A DNA stretch of 17,140 nt from an uncultured Alistipes sp. (lineage in GTDB: Bacteria; Bacteroidota; Bacteroidia; Bacteroidales; Rikenellaceae), in the NCBI GenBank assembly GCA_904502075.1, contig CAJGDL010000020.1, positions 1 through 17,140 of the forward strand. Reading direction: 5' to 3'. The notes beneath the pieces were generated by a model. The model saw nothing but the letters and a program-made list of their open reading frames with translations, was not told the origin of the DNA and did not search any database. Position numbers and translations under genes: made by a program. Below are positions 1-9,405 of the stretch, piece by piece. Within the stretch, counting starts at the first letter, position 1. Each line of letters starts with the position of its first letter.

Positions 1-1528
1 GATCAACCCCAAGAGTGCCGTATCGGGTGCTGTGCCCGTGAAGCGCGAGACAAAGCACTGGTACTTGCCTTTGGATAAGTATGAGGGTTTCCTTCGCGAG
101 TGGATCTTGGAGGGTCACAAGGAGTGGAAATCTAACGTGTATGGTCAGTGTAAGAGCTGGCTCGACCTCGGCCTCCAGCCACGTGCCGTAAGCCGTGACC
201 TCGACTGGGGTATTCCTGTACCCGTTGAGGGTGCTGATGGCAAGGTGCTCTACGTATGGTTTGATGCGCCCATCGGCTATATCTCTGCCACGAAGGATCT
301 GACACCCGATTGGGAGAAGTATTGGAAGTCGGAGGATACCAAGATGGTGCACTTCATCGGTAAGGATAACATCGTCTTCCACTGCATCGTCTTCCCGTCG
401 ATGTTGAAGGCTCACGGCGAGTATATCCTGCCCGAGAATGTGCCGGCCAACGAGTTCCTGAACCTTGAGGGTGACAAGATCTCGACTTCGCGTAACTGGG
501 CTGTGTGGCTCCACGAGTACCTCGAGGAGTTCCCCGGCAAGGAGGATGTCTTGCGCTATGTGTTGTGTGCCAATGCTCCCGAGACCAAGGATAACGACTT
601 CACCTGGAAGGATTTCCAGGCTCGCAATAACAACGAGTTGGTGGCTATCTTGGGTAACTTCGTAAACCGTGCCCTGGTGCTCACGCAGAAGTATTACGGG
701 GGCGAGGTTCCCGCCTGCGGTGAGTTGACCGACTACGATAAGGAGACGATCGAGGAGCTCAAGAAGGTGAAGGGGGCTTTGGAGCAGAATATCGAGAACT
801 ATCGTTTCCGCGAGGCCCTCAAAGAGGCGATGAATGTGGCCCGTATCGGTAACAAATACCTGGCCGATACCGAGCCGTGGAAGGTGGTGAAAACCGACCC
901 CGAGCGCGTAAAGACCATTCTCAATATTGCCCTGCAAATCACGGCCAATACGGCAATCGCTATCGAGCCTTTCATGCCTTTCTCGGCTCAAAAGATGCTC
1001 GATATGTTGGCGGTGAAGCCCTTTGGTTGGGAGAATCTCGGCTCGATGGAGTTGATTTCGGCCGGCCATACGATCGGCACCCCGTCGCTCTTGTTCGAAA
1101 AGATCGAGGATGAGGTGATCCAGAAGCAGCTCGACAAGTTGGCGGCTACGAAGGCGGCCAACCAGGCGGCCGAGGCGGCACAAAATGTCGAGGCGCAAAA
1201 GGAGGCGGTATCGTTCGAGGATTTCCAAAAGATGGATATCCGCGTATCGACCATCTTGGCGGCCGAGAAGGTGGCCAAGACCAAGAAGCTCCTGAAGCTG
1301 ACGGTGGATACGGGTATCGACAAGCGCGAGATCGTCTCGGGTATTGCTGAGCACTTCACCCCCGAGGAGTTGGTGGGTCAGCAGGTCTTGGTGCTTGTAA
1401 ACCTGCAGCCTCGTGAGATGCGCGGCATCCTGTCGAGTGGTATGATCCTGATGGGTGAAGATGCCTCCGGCAAGTTGGTGCTCCTGCAGCCTTCGCAAAA
1501 GACCAATAGCGGAGCGATTGTTGGTTAA
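1..1528 (+). CDS. metG: Methionyl-tRNA synthetase, 3' part (5' end outside window)
   Basis: This enzyme charges tRNA-Met with methionine in the cytosol. The frame is open from base 2, and the in-frame residues before the first GTG (INPKSAVSGA) continue the MetRS connecting region, so the gene is cut by the window edge and does not start at base 32. About 508 residues are visible. The order is: connective-peptide end (RETKHWYLPL), catalytic-core strands (YVWFDAPIGYISATK), the KMSKS loop in the variant DKISTSRNW (near base 475), the anticodon-binding helical domain, an Ala/Gln/Glu-rich linker, and a C-terminal Trbp111-like OB-fold tRNA-binding domain (from about base 1210: FEDFQKMDIRV to the end GAIVG). 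The HIGH motif and zinc region lie upstream, out of view. KxSTSR in place of KMSKS is common in Bacteroidota MetRS and is not a defect. ilvE follows 99 bp downstream on the same strand. Confidence 0.97.
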   Translation, partial: INPKSAVSGAVPVKRETKHWYLPLDKYEGFLREWILEGHKEWKSNVYGQCKSWLDLGLQPRAVSRDLDWGIPVPVEGADGKVLYVWFDAPIGYISATKDLTPDWEKYWKSEDTKMVHFIGKDNIVFHCIVFPSMLKAHGEYILPENVPANEFLNLEGDKISTSRNWAVWLHEYLEEFPGKEDVLRYVLCANAPETKDNDFTWKDFQARNNNELVAILGNFVNRALVLTQKYYGGEVPACGELTDYDKETIEELKKVKGALEQNIENYRFREALKEAMNVARIGNKYLADTEPWKVVKTDPERVKTILNIALQITANTAIAIEPFMPFSAQKMLDMLAVKPFGWENLGSMELISAGHTIGTPSLLFEKIEDEVIQKQLDKLAATKAANQAAEAAQNVEAQKEAVSFEDFQKMDIRVSTILAAEKVAKTKKLLKLTVDTGIDKREIVSGIAEHFTPEELVGQQVLVLVNLQPREMRGILSSGMILMGEDASGKLVLLQPSQKTNSGAIVG

Positions 1529-1627
1529 TATGTTGTGTATCAGCGAGATATAATGTATTAAAGGCAATTCGGACTAAAAGAAAAATAACGAAATGTTTCA
1601 CTAACATAAACCTAAAACTTCAGTAAA

Positions 1628-2656
1628 ATGACTGCAAATTTGGATTGGAAATCGCTGGGTTTTGACTACACCAAAACCGATTTCAACGTGCGCTACACCT
1701 ACACGGATGGTAAGTGGGGCGAGATGGAGGTAACCTCCGATGAGTATGTGCCTATGCACATGTCGGCTTCGTGCCTGCACTATGGTTGCGAGCTGTTCGA
1801 GGGTCTGAAGGCCTTCCGCGGCGTGGATGGTAAGATTCGTCTGTTCCGTCCCGAGGAGAACGCCAAGCGTTTCATCTCGTCGGCACGTCGTCTTTGCCTG
1901 CCCGAGCCTACGGTCGAGATGTTCGTAAAGGCTTGTGAGGAGTGCGTAAAGCGCAATGCTCGCTTTGTTCCCCCCTATGAGTCGGGTGCTTCGTTGTACC
2001 TCCGTCCCGTGATGTTCGGTACGTCGGTTGGTCTGGGTGTTCGTCCTTCGAAGGATGCCCTGATTGTGGTTTACTGCTCGCCCGTAGGCCCGTACTTCAA
2101 GTCGGGTATTAAGCCCATCCGCGTGGCTGCCGACCGTTCGCAGGATCGTTCGGCTCAGCACGGTACCGGTGATGTAAAGGTAGGTGGTAACTACGCTTCG
2201 TCGCTGCTTTGCGGTGAGATGGCCCACAAGAATGGCTTTGCCAACGTATTGTTCCTGGATTCGGTAGAGCGTCGCTTCATCGAGGAGTGCGGTGCTGCCA
2301 ACTTCTTCGCCATCAAGGATGGTCAGTACATTACGCCGAAGTCGCCTTCGATCCTGCCTTCGATCACCAACAAGAGCCTCCGTCAGATCGCTCAGGATCT
2401 CGGCCTGGAGGTGGTTGAGCGCCCTATCGACATCGAGGAGCTTTCGACCTTCGAGGAGTGCGGTGCTTGCGGTACGGCCGCTGTGATCTCGCCTATCGGT
2501 TTTGTTCACGACATGCAGACCGGTAAGGATTATCAGTTCGACATGGAGAACGTGGGCGAGTGGAGCATGAAGCTCTACAACACGCTGCGCGATATCCAGT
2601 ATGGTCGTTGCGAGGACAAGCACGGCTGGAACCTGGTTGTGGAGGTTGAGGAGTAA
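1628..2656 (+). CDS. ilvE: Branched-chain amino acid aminotransferase
   Basis: This is a PLP-dependent fold-IV transaminase that interconverts Leu/Ile/Val and their 2-oxo acids with glutamate/2-oxoglutarate in the cytosol. It is 342 residues long, the length of the larger (eukaryote-like, type II) BCAT subgroup rather than the roughly 309 aa E. coli type. The expected PLP lysine is K184 in GDVKVGGNYA. The glutamate that contacts the pyridine nitrogen is E220 in EECGAANFF. The phosphate-binding segment is CGACGTAAVISPI (278-290). C278 and C281 form a CxxC, but it sits before the GTA turn and is not at the position of the mammalian redox CxxC, so no redox role is claimed. The ATG at 1628 is preceded by an A-rich leader with no clear Shine-Dalgarno, usual for this phylum. 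No convincing promoter box was found in the 99-bp gap after metG, so read-through from metG is possible. Transcription probably ends at the palindrome at 2681-2712. Confidence 0.96.
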   Translation: MTANLDWKSLGFDYTKTDFNVRYTYTDGKWGEMEVTSDEYVPMHMSASCLHYGCELFEGLKAFRGVDGKIRLFRPEENAKRFISSARRLCLPEPTVEMFVKACEECVKRNARFVPPYESGASLYLRPVMFGTSVGLGVRPSKDALIVVYCSPVGPYFKSGIKPIRVAADRSQDRSAQHGTGDVKVGGNYASSLLCGEMAHKNGFANVLFLDSVERRFIEECGAANFFAIKDGQYITPKSPSILPSITNKSLRQIAQDLGLEVVERPIDIEELSTFEECGACGTAAVISPIGFVHDMQTGKDYQFDMENVGEWSMKLYNTLRDIQYGRCEDKHGWNLVVEVEE

Positions 2657-2680
2657 TTCAAAGCCAACAGCTAAATAAAG

Positions 2681-2712
2681 AGAGGGGATGTTCCACGTGG
2701 AACATCCCCTCT
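2681..2712. promoter_or_regulatory. parS-like ParB-binding palindrome
   Basis: This is a perfect 32-bp inverted repeat with no spacer, centred between 2696 and 2697. The central 16 bp (2689-2704) read TGTTCCACGTGGAACA. That fits the bacterial chromosomal parS consensus TGTTnCACGTGnAACA, which the ParB partition protein binds and from which it spreads. Eight further paired bases on each side (AGAGGGGA / TCCCCTCT) go beyond the parS core. The site lies 24 bp after ilvE and 57 bp before the end of convergent mnmG (gidA), a gene that often lies near the replication origin. The core match is seen directly. Binding by ParB is an inference. The only other CACGTG I noticed (about 180) lacks matching flanks and is inside metG. 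Confidence 0.75.
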
Positions 2713-2719
2713 TCTTTTT
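2681..2719. terminator. Bidirectional terminator between ilvE and mnmG
   Basis: The same palindrome would form a long GC-rich hairpin in RNA from either strand. On the plus strand it is followed by TCTTTTT (ilvE side). On the minus strand it is followed by a weaker CTTTATTT (mnmG side). It lies between two converging transcription units, where a shared terminator is expected. Terminator and parS roles are not mutually exclusive. Confidence 0.65.
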
Positions 2720-2769
2720 GATATGTCTATTTCTGTTTAACTTTTGTGTTTCTCTTCGAGTCCGACGGC

Positions 2770-4653
<1,884 letters not shown>

Positions 4654-4662
4654 GAGTATCAA

Positions 4663-5127
4663 TTATTTGAGGTTCTTTAGTGCCGTCTTCTCCGAGCGCA
4701 TCTCGTCGAGCAGAGCCAGGTATTTATCCTCCTTGCGGTGCATCTGCTTTTCGGCGCGGGGCGTCTTGTCCTTTTGGCCGCAGAGGTGCAGCAGTCCGTG
4801 GGCAATCACGCGGCGCATCTCGCGCGTAAAGGTCGTGCCGTAGATGCGGGCGTTGTCGCGCACGGTCTCTACGTCGATGAAGACATCTCCGGCCACATAG
4901 CCCTCCTTCAGGTCGCTGTAGTCGAAGGTGATGATGTCGGTGAAGTAGTCGTGTCCCACGAACTCGATGTTCATGGCGCGGTGCTTCGAGGAGGAGCAGA
5001 AGATGTAGTTGAGCTCCTCGATGCGGTAGTTGCCCTCGCCGGCCGCCACTTCGCGGAGCCAGCGACCCAGCAGACGGCGCTCCGCAGGGCGGTACGGCGA
5101 CTCGTCGTTATGGTATCGGATAGCCAT
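4663..5127 (-). CDS. ybeY: Endoribonuclease/rRNA maturation factor YbeY
   Basis: YbeY is a small metal-dependent RNase needed for 16S rRNA 3'-end processing and ribosome quality control. The protein is 154 residues, the normal size. The substrate-side segment is DYFTDIITFDYSD (60-72). The metal motif is HGLLHLCGQKD (110-120): H110 and H114 are present, but the third ligand is D120 where enterobacterial YbeY has His (HGxLHLxGyDH). I recall the same HGLLHLCGxxDKT form from other Bacteroidota, so I read it as a lineage variant and not a lesion. The ATG at 5127 follows the envC stop by 53 bp. The TAA (4663-4665) lies 9 bp before the preferred mnmG start, so the two are probably translated from one message. 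Confidence 0.94.
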   Translation of the reverse strand: MAIRYHNDESPYRPAERRLLGRWLREVAAGEGNYRIEELNYIFCSSSKHRAMNIEFVGHDYFTDIITFDYSDLKEGYVAGDVFIDVETVRDNARIYGTTFTREMRRVIAHGLLHLCGQKDKTPRAEKQMHRKEDKYLALLDEMRSEKTALKNLK

Positions 5128-5180
5128 TTCTCTTTCCTTACGATTTTTAGATTTTTCTCACTTGTTTTTTGAGGGTGGAG

Positions 5181-6302
5181 CTATTTTTGGAAGCACTCCG
5201 AGGCGAGCATTTTTTGTTTCGGATTGGGCGGATAGATGCCGAAGACAAGGGTGTATTCGCTCTGCATGGTGATCACATCGACCGACGAGCCGATTGTGCC
5301 GATCTTCTGGTTCCGTTTTACGGAGCTGTTGCGCTCCACCACCACGGCCGAGAGGTTCGCATAGGAGGTGATGTACTCACCGTGAGCAATGTATACATCG
5401 TATTTTCCCGTGATTCGGTTGCGCTTGACATCCACCACCTTTCCCTCGTAGATCGAGCGAATTTCGGCCCCTTTTCGACCCGAGATCTCGGCCATGTTGC
5501 CCAGATACTTCTTTACCTTGCCATCTACCACCGGAAGGTTCAGATTCGAGGTGCTCTTCGAGAACGAGGCACCCTCTTTGTTGCCCTTGGTGAGTTTGCG
5601 AAGTTCGGCCACGGCATTGTCCAGCAGACGCTCCTGTGCCACCTTCTTTTTCCGGGCCTCCTGCTCCTTTTTCGAGAGCTGCTTCACGCTGGCACGAGCC
5701 TCGGCGGCATCCTCCTCGAGGCGGGTTTTCTGCTTGGCCAGGCTTTGGTGTACGGAGTCCAATTCGCGTTCGCGCTGAGCAAGTTGTTGTTGTTTTTCGG
5801 TGGTTTGGTGTTTTAGCGAGTCGATTTGCCTCATCTGCCGTTCGCGTAGCGAGGCCACCTCCCTCAGATTGGCAATGCGGCGAGCCATATCGGCAAAGTC
5901 TTCGGCCGCAAAGATATAGCTTAAGTAGTTGTTGTGTTTGTAGTTGCGCCATGCTTCGCGCACCATGCCGGCGTAACGCTCCTTCTGGGCTTCGAGCGAT
6001 GAGGCGAGGCATCGGGCCGTGCTGTCCAGCGAGGCCACCTCGCGTTTCAGGTCGCGCTCTTCGCTCTCGGTCTCTTGCAGAAGGGTGTTGCGCGACTCGA
6101 TCTGGCGGGCCAACTTACGGGCTCGCTGTTCGGCGGTGGAGCGCCCCTTTTTGAGTCCCGAGATCTCCTTTTCTCGGTCGGCAATCTCGCGCTCCAGGCT
6201 CTCGATCTTGCGCTTTTGGTCGGCAATCTTCTTGGTGTCAGTCTGGGCCGAGAGCGTAAGGGGTAGGGTCAGTAGAAGGAGGAGAAGGATGCGAGCCCTC
6301 AT
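5181..6302 (-). CDS. EnvC-like coiled-coil protein with degenerate LytM (M23) domain
   Basis: This is probably a periplasmic activator of cell-wall amidases at the division site. It has 373 residues from the ATG at 6302. A signal peptide is seen at 1-20 (MRARILLLLLLTLPLTLSAQ). A long Glu/Lys/Arg-rich coiled coil spans about 23-235, and a C-terminal LytM-fold domain about 253-373. The zinc ligands of active M23 enzymes are missing: HxxxD is replaced by R276...E280 (RKGAE), and HxH by T351-L352-V353 (YTLVF). This loss is the hallmark of EnvC-type activators as opposed to peptidases. The frame stays open 28 codons further upstream, but that part overlaps the TPR gene and has no signal peptide, so I reject it. 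The ATG overlaps the TPR stop as ATGA (4 bp), which suggests translational coupling. Automated annotation is likely to call it a peptidoglycan DD-metallopeptidase, which the residues do not support. Confidence 0.9.
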   Translation of the reverse strand: MRARILLLLLLTLPLTLSAQTDTKKIADQKRKIESLEREIADREKEISGLKKGRSTAEQRARKLARQIESRNTLLQETESEERDLKREVASLDSTARCLASSLEAQKERYAGMVREAWRNYKHNNYLSYIFAAEDFADMARRIANLREVASLRERQMRQIDSLKHQTTEKQQQLAQRERELDSVHQSLAKQKTRLEEDAAEARASVKQLSKKEQEARKKKVAQERLLDNAVAELRKLTKGNKEGASFSKSTSNLNLPVVDGKVKKYLGNMAEISGRKGAEIRSIYEGKVVDVKRNRITGKYDVYIAHGEYITSYANLSAVVVERNSSVKRNQKIGTIGSSVDVITMQSEYTLVFGIYPPNPKQKMLASECFQK

Positions 6303-8101
6303 GGTTTTTCTGTTTTTTGTTTGAGTTTTTCGATGCGGAACTCGACGGCTTTGGGGTCGTAGCCGTTTTCGAGTGCCCGTTTCCAATAGATCTCGGCCAT
6401 GAACTTTTCGCCCAGCGCTGCCAGCACATCGCCGTAGTGGAGTTGTAGGGCGGGGCTGCGGCGACCATCGAGCGAGACGGCCTGTTGCAGCAGTTTCTTC
6501 GCCTCATCGAGGCGTCCCAGGCGGAAGAGCACCCAGGCGTGGGTGTCGAGGTAGGTGGGCTCGTTGCCCGCAAGGGCAATCACGCGACTCGACATCTCCA
6601 GGGCTCGCTCCAGGTCGCGCCCTTCGAGCGAGAGGAAGTAGGCGTAGTTGTTCAGTACCGAGATGTTGTCGCGGTCGTATTCGAGTGCCTTGTCGTAGGC
6701 TTTGTAGCATTTTTTCAGCCACTTATGCCAACCCTTCGGGGCCGATTGTGGGGCTTCGAAGAGGGCTTCGGTGGAGGATACCCCCTGCTGGCTGCGACGT
6801 TGGTAGCTGTCGCCGATAAAGCCCCAGATAACACTGCGCAACGAGTCGCTCTCGGCGAGAGCGAGAGCCTGCTTGTAGCTTACCTCGGCCTCCTCGAAGC
6901 GGGGCCCGTGGAGCGAGGCCAGGTGGCCCCGCTGGATGTAGAGTTGGGGATTTTCGGGGAAGCGCGCAATTGCCTTTTCGAGGTAGAGTCGGGCCGAATC
7001 GGGCCGTTCGAGGTAGCTCTCCATGTCGACTACCATGGTGAAGTAGTCGAGCTGCGGGGGCTCGTCTTCGAGGCGGAGTTTGTAGAGGGCGAGGGCCTGC
7101 TCCAGGTTGCCCGAGGCCATCAGGTGGCGGGCGTAGAGCTCCACCACTTCGGGCTCTTTGGGGTAGTGTAGAATCAGGGTGCGGGCCAGGGTGCTGAGTT
7201 GAGGGAAGAATTCGCGATAGAACCGGGCATCAGCTGTAAATCGGTTAAAGATCGAAATCTTTTCCGAGAGGGGAAACTCCGGGTGGGCGAAGATGCGGGT
7301 CGAGAGCTGAAAGTAGGGCTTGTATTCACGGCGGCGGTTGTGGAAGTCGCCCAGCGTAAGGAGGGTCTCCAGGTGGGTGGAGTCGAGCTCCAAGGCGCGG
7401 TAGTAGGCTACGCGGGCCATCGAATCGGCCCCCGTGTGGTGGTAAATGTCGCCCAACACCAGGTGGTTTTCGGCCTCGTAGGGGGCGCGTTCAACGCTCT
7501 CCAACGCCTCGCGGAGGGCCCGCTCGTGTTGTCCGTCCTGCATCAACATGCGACGCTTGACCCCGCCGAGCAGGGGGTTCTGTCCAAAGAGCACCTCTGC
7601 CGAGTCCAGGAGGGCGATGGCCGCCGGTCGGTTGCCGGCCTGCTCCTCCAAGAGGGCGGTCAGGCGGTAGTTGTCGGGGTTGTGGCGATCGATGCGCGTG
7701 AGGCGATGGAAACTCTCCAGTGCGCCATCGAGTCGTCGAGAGAGGATCTGTGCCCTCGCATAGAGGGTGAGGTAGAATTTGTTGGTTGTATCGGCTTCAT
7801 ACGCGCGACGCGCATGAATCAAGGCCTCTTCGTCGGCTCCGGCCATCAGACTCGTTTCGGCCAACTTGTAGTGGGCGGGAGCATAGGTGGAGTCGAGTTC
7901 CAAGGCGTGAAAGAACGCCTCGCGGGCCGCCACCGTATCCTCCAGGATGTGGAGCCGGCGAATCCCCTCGGTGTAGTACCCGAGGGGGCTGTTCAGGGAG
8001 TCGGGCGCGGAGTCCAGGGCCGCAATTTCGCCCCCCTTTGTCGGGTAGAATCCCACCAGACAAAGTATGAAAAGCGAAATTGTCAATCCCCATTTGCGCA
8101 T
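6299..8101 (-). CDS. Exported tetratricopeptide repeat protein
   Basis: The specific function is not known. The protein has 600 residues. The N-terminus (MRKWGLTISLFILCLVGFYP) looks like a signal peptide. Its single Cys (14) is not in a good lipobox, so a soluble or periplasmic protein is more likely than a lipoprotein. The rest is a run of TPR-type helical pairs with the usual small/aromatic spacing, for example AREAFFHALELDSTYAPAHY, YYRALELDSTHLETLLTLGD and YDKALEYDRDNISVLNNYAY. Such solenoids bind other proteins. It lies 21 bp after pheS and overlaps the EnvC-like gene by 4 bp. The tight coupling suggests a joint role at the cell envelope. From memory, related Bacteroidota operons have a TPR gene close to the EnvC-like gene, often with a small DUF4292 lipoprotein gene between them, and no such gene is present here. 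Confidence 0.88.
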   Translation of the reverse strand: MRKWGLTISLFILCLVGFYPTKGGEIAALDSAPDSLNSPLGYYTEGIRRLHILEDTVAAREAFFHALELDSTYAPAHYKLAETSLMAGADEEALIHARRAYEADTTNKFYLTLYARAQILSRRLDGALESFHRLTRIDRHNPDNYRLTALLEEQAGNRPAAIALLDSAEVLFGQNPLLGGVKRRMLMQDGQHERALREALESVERAPYEAENHLVLGDIYHHTGADSMARVAYYRALELDSTHLETLLTLGDFHNRRREYKPYFQLSTRIFAHPEFPLSEKISIFNRFTADARFYREFFPQLSTLARTLILHYPKEPEVVELYARHLMASGNLEQALALYKLRLEDEPPQLDYFTMVVDMESYLERPDSARLYLEKAIARFPENPQLYIQRGHLASLHGPRFEEAEVSYKQALALAESDSLRSVIWGFIGDSYQRRSQQGVSSTEALFEAPQSAPKGWHKWLKKCYKAYDKALEYDRDNISVLNNYAYFLSLEGRDLERALEMSSRVIALAGNEPTYLDTHAWVLFRLGRLDEAKKLLQQAVSLDGRRSPALQLHYGDVLAALGEKFMAEIYWKRALENGYDPKAVEFRIEKLKQKTEKP

Positions 8102-8122
8102 AATCTGATCCCTTTTTTTCTT

Positions 8123-9148
8123 TTACAGGGCCGAGTCGAACTGGTGCAGGAAGCGCACATCGTTCTCGAAGTAGAGGCGCAAGTCCTTCACGCCATACTT
8201 CAACATGGCGATACGCTCAACTCCCATACCAAAGGCGAAGCCCGAGTACTCCTTCGGGTCGATTCCGTTGGCCGTGAGCACGTTGGGATCGACCATGCCG
8301 CAACCCATGATCTCAAGCCATCCGGTACCCTTGCAGACGTTGCAGCCCTTGCCGCCGCAGAGGTTGCACGACACATCCACCTCGGCCGAAGGCTCCGTGA
8401 AGGGGAAGTACGAGGGGCGCATGCGGATCGTGGCGCTCTCGCCAAAGAGCTCCTTGGCAAAGTAGAGCAACGACTGCTTCATGTCGGCAAACGAAACCCC
8501 CTTATCGATGTAAAGGCCCTCCACTTGGTGGAAGATGCAGTGGGCTCGGTAGGAGATGGCCTCGTTGCGGAAGACACGACCCGGGCAGATGACGCGAATG
8601 GGGGGCTTTTGGTGCTCCATTGTGCGTACCTGGATCGACGAGGTGTGGGTACGCAACAGGATGTCGGGCTGCTTCTCGATGAAGAAGGTGTCCTGCATGT
8701 CGCGGGCGGGGTGCTCGGGCGGGAAGTTCAGGGCCGAGAAGACGTGCCAGTCGTCCTCGATTTCGGGACCTTCGGCCACCGTGTAGCCCAGGCGCGAGAA
8801 GATCTCGACGATTTGGTTCTTTACAAGGGCGATCGGGTGGCGCGAACCCAACGTCTCGGCCGAACCCGGACGACTCATGTCGCCTACCTCCGACTGCGAG
8901 GCCATCTGTGCCTCCTCCAGTTCGCTCTTTAGGGCGTTAATGCGCTCCAAAGCGGCATTTTTCAGGTGGTTCAGTTTTTGTCCAAGTTCTCTTTTGAGTT
9001 CGGGGGCAACCCCTTTAAACTCCTCCATAAGCGCCGTCAGTTCTCCCTTTTTGCCCAGGATTCGGATGCGAAACTCCTCGATTTCGGCGGCCGTCTTGGG
9101 GGCGAAGGCCTCTACGCGCTCCAGCAGTGCTTGAATTTTCTCAATCAT
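8123..9148 (-). CDS. pheS: Phenylalanyl-tRNA synthetase alpha subunit
   Basis: PheS is the catalytic alpha subunit of the alpha2-beta2 PheRS that charges tRNA-Phe. It has 341 residues, the usual length. An N-terminal coiled-coil arm (1-90, KGELTALMEEFKGVAPELKR) recognises the tRNA. The class II core carries motif 2 (VFRNEAISYRAHCIFHQVEG) and motif 3 (GFAFGMGVERIAMLKYGVKD) near the C-terminus. A four-cysteine stretch CNLCGGKGCNVCKGTGW matches the form common in many bacterial PheS proteins. pheT is not next to it, so the subunits are encoded apart in this genome or beyond the window. It is the first gene of the minus-strand operon. The ATG at 9148 follows a leader of about 160 nt if the -7 box at 9318-9325 is used. 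Confidence 0.97.
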   Translation of the reverse strand: MIEKIQALLERVEAFAPKTAAEIEEFRIRILGKKGELTALMEEFKGVAPELKRELGQKLNHLKNAALERINALKSELEEAQMASQSEVGDMSRPGSAETLGSRHPIALVKNQIVEIFSRLGYTVAEGPEIEDDWHVFSALNFPPEHPARDMQDTFFIEKQPDILLRTHTSSIQVRTMEHQKPPIRVICPGRVFRNEAISYRAHCIFHQVEGLYIDKGVSFADMKQSLLYFAKELFGESATIRMRPSYFPFTEPSAEVDVSCNLCGGKGCNVCKGTGWLEIMGCGMVDPNVLTANGIDPKEYSGFAFGMGVERIAMLKYGVKDLRLYFENDVRFLHQFDSAL

Positions 9149-9193
9149 AGTGGTGTTATTTTTTTTCTCCTATTTTTTCGTGTTTTTGGTGTC

Positions 9194-9260
9194 GTAACGA
9201 CTCTTATGTACCACAACGAGCTCATCGTTACAAAAATCGAAGGAAAGAGAGTACCTCTCT
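9194..9260 (-). promoter_or_regulatory. Hairpins in the pheS leader
   Basis: Two inverted repeats lie in the pheS 5' leader. One has 7-bp arms GTAACGA / TCGTTAC at 9194-9200 and 9225-9231, with a GAGCTC palindrome inside. The other has 6-bp arms AGAGAG / CTCTCT at 9246-9251 and 9255-9260 with a 3-nt loop. Neither is followed by a U-run on the minus strand. No Phe-rich leader peptide or T-box motif was recognised, so any control function is unproven. Confidence 0.3.
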
Positions 9261-9273
9261 CACATCTTTTTCG

Positions 9274-9281
9274 TATCTTTG
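9274..9281 (+). promoter_or_regulatory. Candidate -7 box (TATCTTTG) for the patatin gene
   Basis: TATCTTTG matches the TAnnTTTG -7 consensus of the Bacteroidota primary sigma factor. It lies 124 bp before the ATG at 9406. I found no good TTTG -33 box at the usual 19-21 bp spacing, so support is moderate. Confidence 0.4.
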
Positions 9282-9317
9282 TCGAAAGAGTGGCGACATA
9301 TGGTGTCGTTTAGCGTA

Positions 9318-9325
9318 CAAAGTTA
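9318..9325 (-). promoter_or_regulatory. Candidate -7 box (TAACTTTG) for the pheS operon
   Basis: Read on the minus strand this is TAACTTTG, matching TAnnTTTG. It lies 169 bp upstream of the pheS ATG. No clear -33 TTTG is present. If both this and the plus-strand box at 9274-9281 are used, the two promoters face each other and their transcripts overlap at the 5' ends. Confidence 0.4.
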
Positions 9326-9405
9326 CGAAAATTATAGGGAAAATCGGAACGATCCCTCCCGAAAAATGGATCCTCCGAGCCTTTTATTGTCCGTTTTTAG
9401 AGAAA

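Noticed and set aside
174..189. CACGTG in metG as a second parS
   Set aside because: The flanking bases (AGC-CACGTG-CCG) do not match the parS consensus, and it is coding sequence.
1601..2623. 340-codon minus-strand frame opposite ilvE
   Set aside because: It is antisense to ilvE and has no family resemblance.
6303..6386. Upstream extension of the EnvC-like protein to 401 residues
   Set aside because: It would overlap the TPR gene by 88 bp and bury the signal peptide. The ATG at 6302 gives a proper signal peptide and an ATGA junction.
7199..8932. 577-codon open frame on the plus strand
   Set aside because: It is antisense to the TPR gene and pheS, crosses their junction, and has low-complexity Val/Gly/Glu/Arg/His-rich composition typical of a shadow of GC-rich genes. 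The minus-strand frames are recognisable proteins.
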